In this document: positions 1-10,605 of the stretch, piece after piece
How positions within the stretch are numbered: position 1 is the stretch's first letter
Layout: every line of letters begins with the position of its first letter
Source: Parapristionchus giblindavisi
Lineage: Eukaryota; Nematoda; Chromadorea; Rhabditida; Diplogasteridae
Assembly (NCBI GenBank): GCA_943737045.1
Contig: CALSFV010000036.1
Location: 620,001 to 684,000, forward strand
Direction: 5' to 3'
Length of the DNA stretch: 64,000 nucleotides
The notes under the pieces: generated by a model
Databases searched by the model: none
What the model saw: only the letters and a program-made list of their open reading frames with translations
What the model was told of the DNA's origin: nothing
Translations under genes and position numbers: made by a program

Positions 1-59
1 TTCGTTCAAGATGATATTTGTGCGTCCCTGCTACATGATTTTAATTTCCAGCGATAATA

Positions 60-280
60 GTTTCACACATACATGGGCGGGCATTGCCGCTGGAAATGAA
101 AATCGGGTGGGTCAGGTGCCAAAGTCGGGTAGGTTTGACACAAAACTTTCATTTTCGAGAGAATTTTGTCCAAATCGTTTTCAATTTTGCAGTAAATTTT
201 GGCTAAATCGGGTGGGTTTGGTGCCAAAGTCGGGTGGGTATTGTCGCTAGCGGCAATGCCGCCCATGTATGGTTTCACAC
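60..280. mobile_element. Palindromic MITE with 9-bp target-site duplication
   Basis: The ends at 69-91 and 249-271 are inverted copies of each other (ATACATGGGCGG...GCCGCT against AGCGGC...CCGCCCATGTATG, with one extra base in one copy). The word GTTTCACAC occurs at 60-68 and again at 272-280, directly flanking the element. A 9-bp duplication with a long inverted repeat is typical of Mutator-like elements. The element is about 200 bp and has no credible coding capacity, so it is a non-autonomous copy. Relatives with the same CATACATGGGCG end occur at 8521 and 21987. Confidence 0.7.
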
Positions 281-299
281 CTAACTTTGCTATTTACAG

Positions 300-702
300 G
301 ATCCCGTGGCGCCCGCCCATGTCACCGTTCGCCGAGTCGCAACACTGCACACAGTTCAGGTACTTTAGTTTGCGAATTATCGATTGATTTTATAATTTGT
401 TGAATTAACGTATGGGCCATCTAACAATAGTCGTAATTTATCGATCCTCAACTAACTTTGAATCCGTGTTTCGTTGCATACAAATACTTTATCGTTAGTC
501 AAGCACTGATTTTATTACCATTGCTGCGCTGCCAATCACTAACAAGCTATTCCTATTCCATAGTTGATCTAAATGACGTCATGTAAATAAATAAATCAAT
601 TAATGAATATGTTCAGGTGTGGACCCTGCCGATCTGCACTCGATGGTGGAGTACTGCAACTTCGGCTACTCTTTTCTGTTCGTGGACACAGATGCGGAAA
701 GT
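300..702 (+). CDS. Two candidate exons of an unrecognised gene
   Basis: Segment 300-359 follows TATTTACAG and is followed by GTACTT; in frame 0 it reads DPVAPAHVTVRRVATLHTVQ. Segment 617-702 follows ATGTTCAG; read from its third base it gives 28 codons starting VDPADLHSMVEYCNFGYSFL and ending at a GTGGGT donor. Both look protein-like and have splice-like borders. Their phases do not match directly (phase 0 out, two bases in), so either a border is wrong or the gene is damaged. Phase 0 at 702 fits the exon at 4331, so these may be the 5' part of that gene, with palindromic repeats filling the intervening intron. The family is not recognised. Confidence 0.35.
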
Positions 703-1052
703 GTGGGTGTTTATTTGTTTCCTTCCTTACATTTTATTCAGCACACACCGATTTTTGACAACTCACTGGCGTAGGCCGTATAAACCCCATTTACTCGGCA
801 AGATTTGGCCTCTAGACGCTGCGAGTCCAAATAACGTAGTACATCAGGCAATTCTACTATGGTCAATACCATAATTATTGATTAATCCTGTTTTGTGTTT
901 CAATTTCATAGCATTTGAACTTTTTATGAGTATGTGAGATATTCGATGAGTGTGCAAGCAGAGTGAGGTACGGTAGCGTAGTGTAGAGCATAGGTCGAAT
1001 AGCTATCATATGAGGCCGTTTTCGTAAGAGTCGACTAAAATATTTGAAATCT
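703..1052. other. No gene seen
   Basis: Non-coding stretch between the candidate exon and the first large palindrome. The open frames here are short and do not look protein-like. If the exons upstream and at 4331 belong together, this is intron sequence. Confidence 0.5.
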
Positions 1053-1990
1053 GGCACAGTCAAAAAATTAAATTTTGGGGATCGGGGTTCTTAAGGGTGT
1101 AGATGACGATGGTCGTGTTCATTTTTCACCAAAACCCACCGTTGAGGCCAGACGACTTCGCGTTGAAATCGCGTTTTCAGTTTTTTATCCTCAACCGATT
1201 GCACTAAAATTTGCATTCGATGCCACCAGGGGCAGAATTTGATGACGATCACGCCTGTCTAATTCATTTTTCATGAAAAGGTATTAGAAATTTAAAAAAA
1301 TTGAATTTCTCTCAAAGGCAATTGCATTTTTAGCGAGATACATAGATCGGACCGTAATGGCTTCAGGATTTCATGGAAATTTTTTTAGCCAATTTGTGGT
1401 AGGTACTTTCGAGAAAATCAACTTTTAGTGTAGTCATTTTGCCGTTGGAGTTGAGGCAAGAGGCGAGAGAGTGTGGTGGTAGGAGAGAGCAGAGAGGCAG
1501 GTGAGGCGACCGACATAGGAAGGAAGGGAAGTGGACGAGAGAGTGTCTCTCTGCTCTCTTGCATCACCACACTCTCTCGCCTCTTGCCTCCACTCCAACG
1601 GCAAAATGACTACACTAAAAGTTGATTTTCTAGAAAGTACCTACCACACATTGGCTAAAAAATATTCCATGAAATCCTGAAGCCATTACGGTCCGATCTA
1701 TGTATCTCGCTAAAAATGCAATTGCCTTTGAGAGAAATTCAATTTTTTAAAATTTCTAATACCTTTTCATGAAAAATGAATTAAACAGGCGTGATCGTCA
1801 TCAAATTCTGCCCCTGGTGGCATCGAATGCAAATTTTAGTGCAATCGGTTGAGGAGAAAAAACTGAAAACGCGATTTCAACGCGACGTCGTCTGGCCTCA
1901 ACGGTAGGTTTTGGTGAAAAATGAACACGGCCATCGTCATCTGCACCCTTAAGAACCCCGATCCCCAAAATTTAATTTTTTGACTGTGCC
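1053..1990. mobile_element. 938-bp palindromic element (nested-palindrome zone, element A)
   Basis: The sequence folds on itself from GGCACAGTCAAAAAATTAAA at the left to the matching complement ending TGACTGTGCC at the right. The arms agree almost base for base to about 1470, around a purine/pyrimidine-rich centre (GAGAGTGT and ACACTCTC words, 1450-1590). A few substitutions separate the arms, for example at the GACGATGGTCGTG and CGGCCATCGTC positions. No ORF of note is present. This is a full-length inverted-repeat MITE or foldback element; no convincing target-site duplication was found. Confidence 0.75.
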
Positions 1991-2704
1991 GGCACTTGGT
2001 CGTTTCTTACACAAACGGCCTCATATAAAACACAAAGATAACATACACTGCGGGAGATTACGACATAGGATACATTATAAGTACCAAAAGGAATAACAAT
2101 CGCTCTCGACCGTGAAAGAGGGGCCCAAAGAAGGTGCAGAAAAAAAGTACAAAGACTTATAAAACACTATCTGAGAGAATTGGACAACTGGGATATTTTT
2201 TGGTATCGATGAAAAATAGATTTTTTTGTTTTATGTATGATAATTACAGGCTCTATGAGTGTAGTTCACTGGCACTTGGAAATTTCTTCCAATTGAAAAT
2301 TCGCTTCAGGGGGTGACTACACAACGATTAGGCGCCTTTTCCTAAAAGAAACTATTGTCAAATTCTAAGAAACTATTGTCAAGGTGAGTTTTTGATCAAC
2401 TGTCAACGAAGGCTGGAAATGGGAATTTTCGAAAAAAATTTTACATTAAATTAATTCTCACTATTTTCCCATAGCCCAGGTAGATTTTTTATTTGCTTAA
2501 TATCTTCTACATATTATATTACACCTTCAGTTTAAAATTCATAATTTTTTTAAAATACATTTAATATGAATTAATCATTTTTATAACGAAAATCGTAATT
2601 ATGGTGTGCTCCTACAGTAATCCCTAATCAGTTAATTTGGTTTTTTTCGCTAGTTTTAAGCATATTTTCTGCGCTTTTCTTTATAATGTTAGATGTATTC
2701 AATT

Positions 2705-3163
2705 ATGTGGTGTTAATTTCTTGTAAATGGAATTGAAAATTGTAAAAAGGGTGTTAATTTTGTCCACTTGTAAATAGCATTGTAAAAAGCAAATATCTCG
2801 GTTCTCTGACTAGTTAGAGACTTGAAACTTGGTATTTTGGTTAGAAACCACGAAAAAAGCTTATAAACGAAGTTTCAAGTCTCTATCTCTGCAAAGAGCG
2901 GAGATATTGGCTTTTTACAAGAATGTTCGAGTTTTTCCTGAAAAATCTTGTAAAAAGGAAATATCTCCGTTCTTAGTAGAGCTAGAGACTTGAAACTTCG
3001 TTTATAAGCTTTTTTCGTGGTTTCTAACCTGAAAACCAAGTTTCAAGTCTCTAACTAGTCAGAGAACCGAGATATTTGCTTTTTACAATGCCATTTACAA
3101 GTGGGCAAAATTAACACCCTTTTTACAATTTCCAATTCCATTTACAAGAAATTAACACCACAT
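2705..3163. mobile_element. Nested palindrome C
   Basis: ATGTGGTGTTAATTTCTTGT at 2705 is answered by ACAAGAAATTAACACCACAT ending at 3163. The arms contain a repeated inner motif (AGAGACTTGAAACTT and its complement), so the element is a palindrome with sub-palindromes. A degenerate relative sits near 57880-58030, where GGTTCTCTGACT and GGAGATATTTG words recur. Confidence 0.7.
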
Positions 3164-3437
3164 TATTCTGCACTCTCCGAGTGCAGCTGCACGGTATATG
3201 TGATGATTACATTACTGATCGTACCTGTACTGTAAATTTTATTCACTTTCGTATCCGAGCTAGCTTGCGAGTTAGTTACCATACTCATGCCGTTCCGTAC
3301 TCTTTCTAATCGGTTATATAGACTGATCAGAGAATAAGAGAGAGCACGTAAATTACAGTACATGCACAGTACAGGTACGATCAGTAACGTGATCATCGCA
3401 TATACCGTTCAGCTGCACTCCGACGGTGCAGAATAAT
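3162..3437. mobile_element. Nested palindromic MITE D
   Basis: The ends are ATTATTCTGCAC (3162-3173) and GTGCAGAATAAT (3426-3437). The interior keeps mirror matches such as GATCGTACCTGTACTGTA against TACAGTACAGGTACGATC with small changes. It abuts palindrome C and, together with C, fills the loop of element B. Confidence 0.7.
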
Positions 3438-4330
3438 CGTATACATCTAACATTATAAAGAAAAGCGCAGAAAATATGCTTAAAACTAGCGAAAAAAAAC
3501 AAATTAACTAATTAGGGATTACTGTAGGAGCACACAATAATTACGATTTTCGTTATAAAAATGATTAATTCATATTAAATGTATTTTTTTAAAAATTATG
3601 AATTTTAAACTGAAGGTGTAATATAATATGTAGAAGATATTAAGCAAATAAAAAATCTACCTGGGCTATGGGAAAATAGTGAGAATTAATTTAATGTAAA
3701 TTTTTTTTCGAAATTTCCCATTTCCAGCCTTCGTTGACCGTTGATCAAAAAACTCACCTTGACAATAGTTTCTTAGAATTAGCCAAGGAGTCGATCGCAC
3801 TCACTCCTGAATCGATTGGATTCGAAATAAACCTTTTAGGAAAAGGCGCCAAATCGTTGTGTGGTCACTCCCTGAAGCGAATTTTCAATTGGAAGGAATT
3901 TCCAAGTACCAGTGAACTACACTCATAGAGCCTGTAATTATCATACATAAAACAAAAAAATCTATTTTTCATCGATACCAAAAAATATCCCAGTTGTCCA
4001 ATTCTCTCAGATAGTGTTTTATAAGTCTTTGTACTTTTTTTCTGCACCTTCTTTGGGCCCCTCTTTCACGGTCGAGAGCGATTGTTATTCCTTTTGGTAC
4101 TTATAATGTATCCTATGTCGTAATCTCCCGCAGTGTATGTTATCTTTGTAGCCCTAAACCTAGTAGCCCAGTCTATACGGTAGGACATGCGATACGGTAG
4201 TTTATGTGCGCTGGGTTTACGGTAGTCTAAGTATTGGATGCAGTGGCCGTGCAATATTGGAGTGTTTTTCTCCCGATTTGAAAGTTTCGGTTGTACTTTT
4301 TTGGTTATCGTAACTGACTTTAATTTGCAG

Positions 4331-6001
4331 GCTGGTGATACGCTGGAGAAGGAATTGATTCGTGAGTACGGTATCAGACGAAAGAATGTAACCAATTGGG
4401 AAGAGGCAATTGGTGGAGTTACGAAGCAACTGGATGCTTTCTTGTTGCATCCTGCGAGGTATGAGATATTGGTATAGGTATAGGATATAAGTAGGCAAGG
4501 TATAGGGAGTGGAGAGGAGAATTGAGTACGGCATACTGGGATGGGATTACGGTGGAATTACGGTTACGTTACTGTAGCTGTAATATTGGAGAGAATTGGT
4601 AGTGTGGCAAGGGTATATAGCGAGAGCTCGAAATTCATGGAATTTCAGTGATTTAGTTGTTGACATTTATATTAATACTAAATCCAAAATAATACAAAGA
4701 CAAAATATTCCTATTTGTATGAAAAAATACAAAATACAAAATATTCCTATTGTTATCTCTTCATACCATCGATTATGCTCTGTTCAAAGTGACGAAAAAG
4801 GAAGGTAAGCAGAGAAAACTCTCCTCATTTTGCACACTCTTTTTCATTTCGTTACTTTTGAACCCCACATTAGATTGCAGTACCGTGCTCAGCTATTGAC
4901 TTACTCTTTTTACAATATCCCTTATTACAGTACCTCTTTACAGTACCCTGTTCCCGAGGCGAGTACGAGCGGTTGCAACGACAACTGGAGGGCGAATCGT
5001 TCGGCAAGTAACCCCGACCATTCCACACCCTTAAGAAGGATGAACGACAGAAGATGGAGAAGAACGAGTGCAAGGTACGGTGGTCACTTTGCAATTGGGA
5101 AGATTACGGTAGTCAGTTTGTGATTGGACATATTACAGTAGTGAATTTGCTTTTGGCATTGTTGCAGTAATGTAGGTTTGCGAGTAGTAATGGTCTATAG
5201 TCATAATGTATTCATATAATGGGTTGATTATTTATTGATTTATTAACATTTATTGATTTTTTTGCAGATTACTGTAGGCGAGTTTACGGTAAGCAGCACA
5301 TAACGAGGAATGGTACAACAGGTACAAAAAGTATTTCGTGAAAGACTGTCGGCCTTATAGCGACAAGTATTATATATTTGTGTTGATGTGGGAAAAGGGA
5401 ATTAAGTATCGTTGTTATTTAAAGCTTATTGAAACAAGACATTAGCTTCGAATCGTTCGGTTAAATTAAATTAATTAGTTACATTTTTATTTAAATTGTT
5501 ATTACTAATTCATCTTTTTAGATTGTTCGGTTCCTTTTTGTTAGCATCACATTGAAACGCGAATCTTGCAGGCACTCGCCGATCCCCGAGCAAATCGACG
5601 AGATGAAGGAGAAGACGTGGTTGAGTGTGCAACCGAGAAAGCTCAGACAGACTCTGGATGAACTGGTGAGATCAAAGATCATGCATAAAGATCAAAGATC
5701 AATTTCTCCTAGGTGAACCAGATGAAGCATCTGCCCGTCAAGTACAAGAACTACAAGAGTGATGCCAAGCACGCCATGCAGATGATGCACAACTATTCGA
5801 AGGTACGGTACTACTGTGGGGAGACTGCTGATTAAGGTAGGTTTGGGCAGTATTATTGATTGATTCCTTATTCTAGACGAACGCTCGTGGTGAAGCTCAA
5901 GTCGGAGGCGCTCAAGGATGGAGGAGCTGCGGGTGAACTGGAACCTGCGAGAGCTCACGCACGGACTATTTATTCGTGTACTCATGTACACCTCGTGTTG
6001 A
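4331..6001 (+). pseudogene. Multi-exon gene of unknown function, probably damaged
   Basis: Six exon-like segments carry splice borders: 4331-4458 (starts AGDTLEKELIREYGIRRKNV), 4944-5074 (YERLQRQLEGESFG, then in-frame TAA at 5009-5011, then LKKDERQKMEKNECK), 5297-5366 (NEEWYNRYKKYFVKDC), 5572-5665 (SPIPEQIDEMKEKTW), 5713-5802 (VNQMKHLPVKYKNYK) and 5877-6001. Phases join correctly from 5297 through 5802. The stop at 5009, the mismatched phase into 5297 and the frame switch needed in the last exon argue for a decaying gene or mis-set borders. The product would be charged and helical (coiled-coil-like). AATAAA lies at 6099. The family is not recognised. The exons at 300-702 may be its 5' part. 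Confidence 0.45.
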
Positions 6002-6382
6002 ATCTTTTTTTAGGTTTTCCTTACTTGCCATCGCAATAATTCCCTGTGTAAATATTCATGTAAATTACTGGTTTTTCTTGTGATTTGTTAATTGTTCTAA
6101 TAAAAATGTGTTTTCTTGTATCATTATTACAAGCACAACAACAAAACATAATTAAATAAAGTACCAAAGCATTAATAAGGACAATATAAAGAGGAGAGGA
6201 GTGAAAGTAAGCAGCCCCAGGCTAGGTTGACCTTCAACACCTATTTGTGTGCTAAAAACAACACTTTGTGTGTGCTCTTGAGAACACACATTTTGTGTGT
6301 TCCTACGAACACCTGGGGTATTCAGCGCAGAGGAGTGAATGACGATCGTGTGTTCTTATTGATACACATTTCTCTGTGTGTA
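6002..6382 (+). other. Probable 3' untranslated and intergenic sequence
   Basis: Follows the last exon of the upstream gene and contains AATAAA at 6099-6104. A run of short GTGTGT/ACACAC words (6245-6370) forms small hairpins. No gene is seen. Confidence 0.4.
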
Positions 6383-7163
6383 TCTAAGATCGAGTCCGTC
6401 CTTCGAAATTATTCCAGACACGTGTTTCGGAAGTGCCACTTACCGTACGCTGACTACAGCAACCGTCTACTCAAACTCAACCTCCCCTCATTAAAATGTA
6501 GACGAAACCAAAACGACATTATCATGACATATAAGATTATCCACAATTTTGTAGACTTATGGCGCACTAAAAAATAGTGGAAAACGGAAAATGGCGACTT
6601 TCCGGGGTCTAAAAAAGTACACTGGAAAACCAAAAATGGAAACTCGAAATTTGAATTCGCGGGCGCGAATAAGGCGCGGAAATTCAAATTCTGATTTTCT
6701 AACTGCGATTTTCTGCGGTTATAAAACTTAAATAAAGCTGAAATTTCATTTTTCGACCTTTCTGAAGCGTAGGAACTTAAATTCCTACTTAACATCCTTT
6801 TTAAACCGCAGAAAACCGCAGTTGGAAAGCCAGAATTTGAATTCCCGCACCTTTTTTCGCGCCCGCGAATTCAAATTTTCGAGTTTCCAGGTGCTTTTTT
6901 AGACCCTGGAAAGCCGCCATTTTCCGTTTTCCACTATTTTTAGTGCGCCATCAGACCCTCGCTCATTGTTTCTCTTTTCAAATACAATTACTCGTACTCG
7001 TGGCCACAATATGAAACTAAGAACCTATCGATCATCTACTTCTCAATATCTTTCATTTATTAGTAATCGAATTGTACCAGTATGGAACTCTTTTGAAAAT
7101 CATATAGTAACTATACCATACCCTATCACTTTTTGTTGTTTCGTTCGAAAGCTCCCGCTGTGA
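6383..7163 (+). pseudogene. LINE (non-LTR retrotransposon) reverse-transcriptase C-terminus, interrupted
   Basis: The frame from 6383 reads IESVLRNYSRHVFRKC, then LLKLNLPSLKCRRNQNDI and IIMTYKIIHNFVD. This is the characteristic tail of CR1/Jockey-type ORF2 proteins (I..VQR..TKR, RL..L.LPSLE.RR...DL...YKI). After a palindromic insertion (6559-6951) the same protein resumes near 6966 with SNTITRTRGHNMKLRTY and IVPVWNSFENHIV, matching the family's final R.RG...K....R...FF..R....WN.LP..VV block. A stop follows at 7161. The 5' two thirds of the element are absent. A fragment of a LINE endonuclease domain lies at 52282-52640 and may come from a related element. Confidence 0.75.
6559..6951. mobile_element. 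Palindromic MITE inserted in the LINE
   Basis: The terminal repeats ATGGCGCACTAAAAA and TTTTTAGTGCGCCAT continue inward (TAGTGGAAAACGGAAAATGG and its complement), with matching CGCGGGCGCGAA-type blocks near the middle. The reading frame of the reverse transcriptase is cut at its left edge (6558) and resumes just beyond its right edge. Length is 393 bp, with no coding capacity. The flanks GTAGACTT and CAGACCCT share AGAC, but a clean duplication is not evident. Confidence 0.75.
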
Positions 7164-7374
7164 TCAAGTAATTGCAGTGGATACACCATTTCTTCATATT
7201 TTATTGTAACGTTTTCATCTTTCTAATTGTTTGTCAGGTTAGCAATCTCTCTGTAAGAAATGATAAAATATTATTATTATGCATGTTAGAGATGTTCACA
7301 AAAGTTTTTATACTATTGCTGAACTTCGATCTTTGATCTTTGTATTTTGATCTTTGATCGGTGAAACCGAGTAG
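7164..7374. other. No gene seen; short TGATCTT repeats
   Basis: AT-rich spacer containing several TGATCTT/GATCTTTG words (7328-7360), the same heptamer that is reiterated in the kinase-gene introns near 54 kb. Confidence 0.4.
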
Positions 7375-8000
7375 ACCTCGGCATAACTAAAGCTACGGAT
7401 CTAAAAGGAATCGGAACTAAACCAAAATAAGGGAAACAAATATATGATACATTACAAAGCTGCTTGCGCAGGAACCATATTTTTAGAAGACCCGAACGGT
7501 AGGGTCTCAAATTTAGTCCTTCTTCAAAAAATTTATTTTATGCCCTGAGGGAAAATGTCGAGCTTTAACTACCGTAATCTGGGGATAAACATTACTCGCC
7601 ACTGTCATCATTTCAGCAGGGGGTCGTTAGAGGGTCGTTAGCACATCTAGAAGCTGAGTTATAAATTTTGGGGGTCAAATTTGCAACAAAGCTACAGCTC
7701 GAAAACGGAGTCAGAGCCATTCCGGATTGTTTGACTGTGCAGCACTAGTATATGTCTACACTCTCACACTGTTTCAGAAGAACAGTGCCTTTCACCAAAG
7801 AAATGTAATTTTTCAAAAAAAGTGTATTTCGATAGAATCATTACTATGCAACAGTGAACTAATTTAATTACACCAACACATCATGGTTGTATACCTTGAT
7901 AAATTCTGTACATTGACTCAAAAGATCAGCTTGATTGCTTTCCTGGATCAAAAGTTATAAAAAGTTGAAAAAGTGTCCCATGAATTTTTGGCTACACTGT
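7375..8000. repeat. Dispersed repeat R, copy 1
   Basis: Closely similar to 11645-12290 in the same orientation. Shared words include AAAAGGAATCGGAAC and AAGATCAGCTTGATTGC. The last 270 bp also match 14185-14460 in reverse. The distal end carries CTACACTGTATG, which resembles the terminus of a DNA transposon. No transposase-like frame was seen. Confidence 0.6.
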
Positions 8001-8124
8001 ATGTCGATTTTCTAAGATAGCGTGTTTTATCACCTTCATTATCGATTCATCTCGTTTCATTTTCTTTCACCACACGCGTTTGATTATATATCTATGAATA
8101 CATATAAATATTATTATTATTATA

Positions 8125-8470
8125 TGGAAAAAGGCTAGATATTGCGGATCAGAAAAAAAACTTCTGCCTTACTGTGTGCTGACAAGATAAATGAAATTGC
8201 AATTGTAATTTTGTCAAGTCACATCATCAATCAAAATTCTATTCTTACAACCCCCATTTCTAATATCCTTAGAACATGGAATCAGCAGGTCTGATTCGTA
8301 AATAGTGATTATCCAAACATTGAACATTAAATAACCATTGATTTATGAAAAGGAGAACTGTTATATACAAAGTTGAAAATTCTAATTGTAGAAGTACTAA
8401 TTTCGAAAGGGATCAATCAATAAATCAATAAACAAATCTCACTCACCCGGAATACACTCGTGCTGTGCAC
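8125..8470. repeat. Dispersed repeat F, copy 1
   Basis: Begins near ATTGCGGATCAGAAAAAAAA and runs through CTTCTGCCTTACTGTGTGCT and GGAATCAGCAGGTCTGATTC to CAATAAATCAATAAACAA. Further copies lie at 11240-11560, 18835-19140 and 42180-42450, all in the same orientation. Non-coding. Confidence 0.65.
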
Positions 8471-8520
8471 GAGATCGAGACATTGTGACCAGTTTGCAAG
8501 GACTATCGATTAAATGATAC

Positions 8521-8690
8521 CATACATGGGCGCCGACATGGGGTACCCCCTGTAAAATAATGGCTTTTCAAAAATGACGTTTAGGTGAAATTTTTGAAAA
8601 AAAATCGTGAAGGCCCCCTGTAAAATTATCATTTTTCGTTCGGATGCCCCTTTAGAAACGAGTTCCAGGCACCAGGCAATGCATGGATGA
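8521..8690. mobile_element. MITE-like repeat with CATACATGGGCG end
   Basis: CATACATGGGCGCCGACATG at the left shares its terminal 12 bases with the elements at 69 and 21987. The right end is imperfect (GCAATGCATGGAT). The body contains two CCCCTGTAAAAT direct words. Confidence 0.4.
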
Positions 8691-8892
8691 TACTACTGCT
8701 ACAGTACGTCAAACAGTGGGCAGAGTCACGACTATGTGCGAGAATAGATCAACTACACGAACAAATACAACAACTACTTGCACACGAAATTTAAAAAAAA
8801 GCTTTTTTTTAAAATTCCATTCTATAATTTCTTGCTCGAAATAGACACCCGGAATGATTAAAACCTTTACATTAAAATCAATAAATCTACCG

Positions 8893-10300
8893 TACCCCTT
8901 AGCACTTTTCCTTCCTCTCGTCTTGATACCATTCGGGCTGTTCGGCCTCCATAATCTCCAGTGGTGCAGCGAATGAGTAGATAGGTCATCTCTGGATACG
9001 GTAGACGGACGGATACGGTAGCGAGATGGATGAGGGATTCGGATGGCGCACCTCGAACTGTAAGGAGAGTAAGTCATAATAATGATTATCAAGGTCTTCT
9101 TAATGTTTTTTTAATCCAAAATGCATCACAAGGACTACAACATACTGGAAAAATGATCTTTACGTTTTATGAAAACGATAGTGCAGTAAAAATATTTAAA
9201 AAAATAGATTTTTAAATTTCGAAAAACAATCGATACCACATTCGTATAGTTCGCGAGTTATTGCACTCCACCAGTCCAAATTGAGCAAGACTAGCTGAGG
9301 AGAATTGAGGAAGACGTAAAAGGCGAATTGATATATTGAACTTAAAAAAAACTTGTAAAACATTATTTCTTAATTTTTCAAATTATTCTACGAACAGACA
9401 ATAAAAATACAATAATTGCTGATTATTTGTTTCTTAAACACCGAATATCTGGAAAAACGCAAAATGAATTCATTCTTTCTGATCTAGAACACTTTCCCAG
9501 ATACACTCATCAACAAGGTGATTTCTAGTTTGAATACACTTTCTTGTTCCCGTCCGAACTTAAAATGACTGATTCTGAGTTGCGGCACAATTCCAACAAA
9601 ACAATTCTATTCCGAATCTAGCTGTACATACATTTCAACTGCAATTTTAAAAATCGACAAAAAATCAAAATAAAATTCCCACTCTTTTGTCCATACACAC
9701 TATCAAATTTTCAGCCATCTATACAGATTTTTCCATATACCTCCGTGCACTAGAAATAGTATACATTGTTGACATTGAATCAACTATGTAAAAAAGTACT
9801 GTACCCACTTCACTCTGGCTACACGTGTATGGGCACGCTGAACGTGTTGACGTTCGTCTGTAGAGTCACGTGCGTCCTGTAGTCCACTGGCACATCAAAT
9901 TACACCATCTTATGATCTGATCGAAAAGTTTCAAATAGAAAAGAAAGACTCTCCTCGTATCACACACTCTCTCGCCTCTCTTTCACATTCTGTCGTGGTG
10001 ACTTTTGACAACGCAAAATTAGATGAACGTGTCTTTGGCAAAAAGGTGGATTCCCGTTTCTACCGTTCTTCATTACAACAAACGAGGGAGCAGGAGTGAT
10101 AGAGACCCCAAATCAAAAACTACCGTAACCCACAGTAATCCGGTTGACTTACCGTAAATTGATTGGTCGCTTCCACGGGCAGTGAGGCGTTGTAGATGGC
10201 GACAGGGAAGGGAAGCCGCACGCGGATTCTGACTGAGTGACAAGAGTTGGCAGGCAGACGCTCGTTTAGACAACCATCGTCGCCCTCGACCGTAAGGGAT
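8893..10300 (-). pseudogene. Partial gene copy I, exons A-B-D-C (TMEM131-like, tentative)
   Basis: Read on the minus strand. Exon A (10300-10153, 148 bp, bounded by TTTCCAG and GTAAGT) contains LPFPVAIYNASLPVEATNQF. Exon B (about 9894-9810) contains PVDYRTHVTLQTNVNTFSVP but then meets TAG. Exon D (about 9320-9240) is a frameshifted version of the segment at 13766. Exon C (9057-about 8893) contains RHPNPSSISLPYPSVYRI and then a stop. The strand-like THVTL.TN..F.VPI.VYDG, DFG and NPNP patterns recall TMEM131/PapD-like proteins, which act in ER secretory and collagen export. That assignment is from memory and tentative. Stops and frameshifts make it a pseudogene. Confidence 0.5.
9380..9790. repeat. 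Intron-type repeat I, copy 1
   Basis: The block GATACACTCATCAACAAGGT...CCATATACCTCCGTG lies between exons D and B of copy I. It recurs near 13920-14185, 15080-15340, 15715-16010, 17470-17800 and 22465-22570, and inverted at 41820-41960. It marks repeated copying of one gene segment together with its introns. Confidence 0.6.
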
Positions 10301-10605
10301 CTGGAAAGGGTTACGGTAATGATTACGGTAATTATCGATTGGTCTATGGGAAAACTACGGTGCACTCTAGAGCACTCATAGTGCTACCGTAGGTCAACGA
10401 TCTGAGGAGGTTACGGTAAGGAGCTTAATCACCCAATTAACCATTAATGTAGACTATCTATTCGTCAATAGCACCAAGAAAGTCTTGATCGAATTAGATT
10501 TTCGCAATACCTTGTCTAATATCATTGAGGCAAGAACTCGACAGGTGTGATTATGAGAAGGAGTACTGATCCCCTCACACTTTGTGTCTCTCAGCAATTT
10601 ATAAT
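10301..10605. repeat. Repeated 5' flank of exon A
   Basis: The stretch with AACTACGGTGCACTCTCGAG-type words, GGTCAACGATCTGAGAAGGT and CAAGAACTCGACAGGTG is shared with 16466-16740, 18000-18250, 23460-23670, 24880-25010 and 44549-44730. On the minus strand CTGTCGAGTTCTTG lies in a short open segment that could be another exon of the copied gene, but its borders are unclear. Confidence 0.45.

Larger units (their letters stand above)
2032..4149. mobile_element. 2.1-kb palindromic element (element B) hosting two nested palindromes
   Basis: The outer arms pair ACAAAGATAACATAC at the left with GTATGTTATCTTTGT at the right and stay nearly identical inward to about 2699 and 3440. The centre is occupied by two further palindromes (2705-3163 and 3162-3437). 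A 60-codon frame is present in both arms in opposite orientation and is not convincing as a protein. Half copies of this family occur at 10606-10862 and, inverted, at 21066-21330, so it is a dispersed repeat. An arm-specific difference is that the right arm keeps a GGAGTCGATCGCACTCACTC segment near 3787, which the left arm lacks and the copy at 10800 retains in diverged form. Confidence 0.75.

Noticed and set aside
2134..4047. 60-codon ORF present in both arms of element B
   Set aside because: Duplicated only because of the palindrome, and disrupted in the solo copies at 10606 and 21066.
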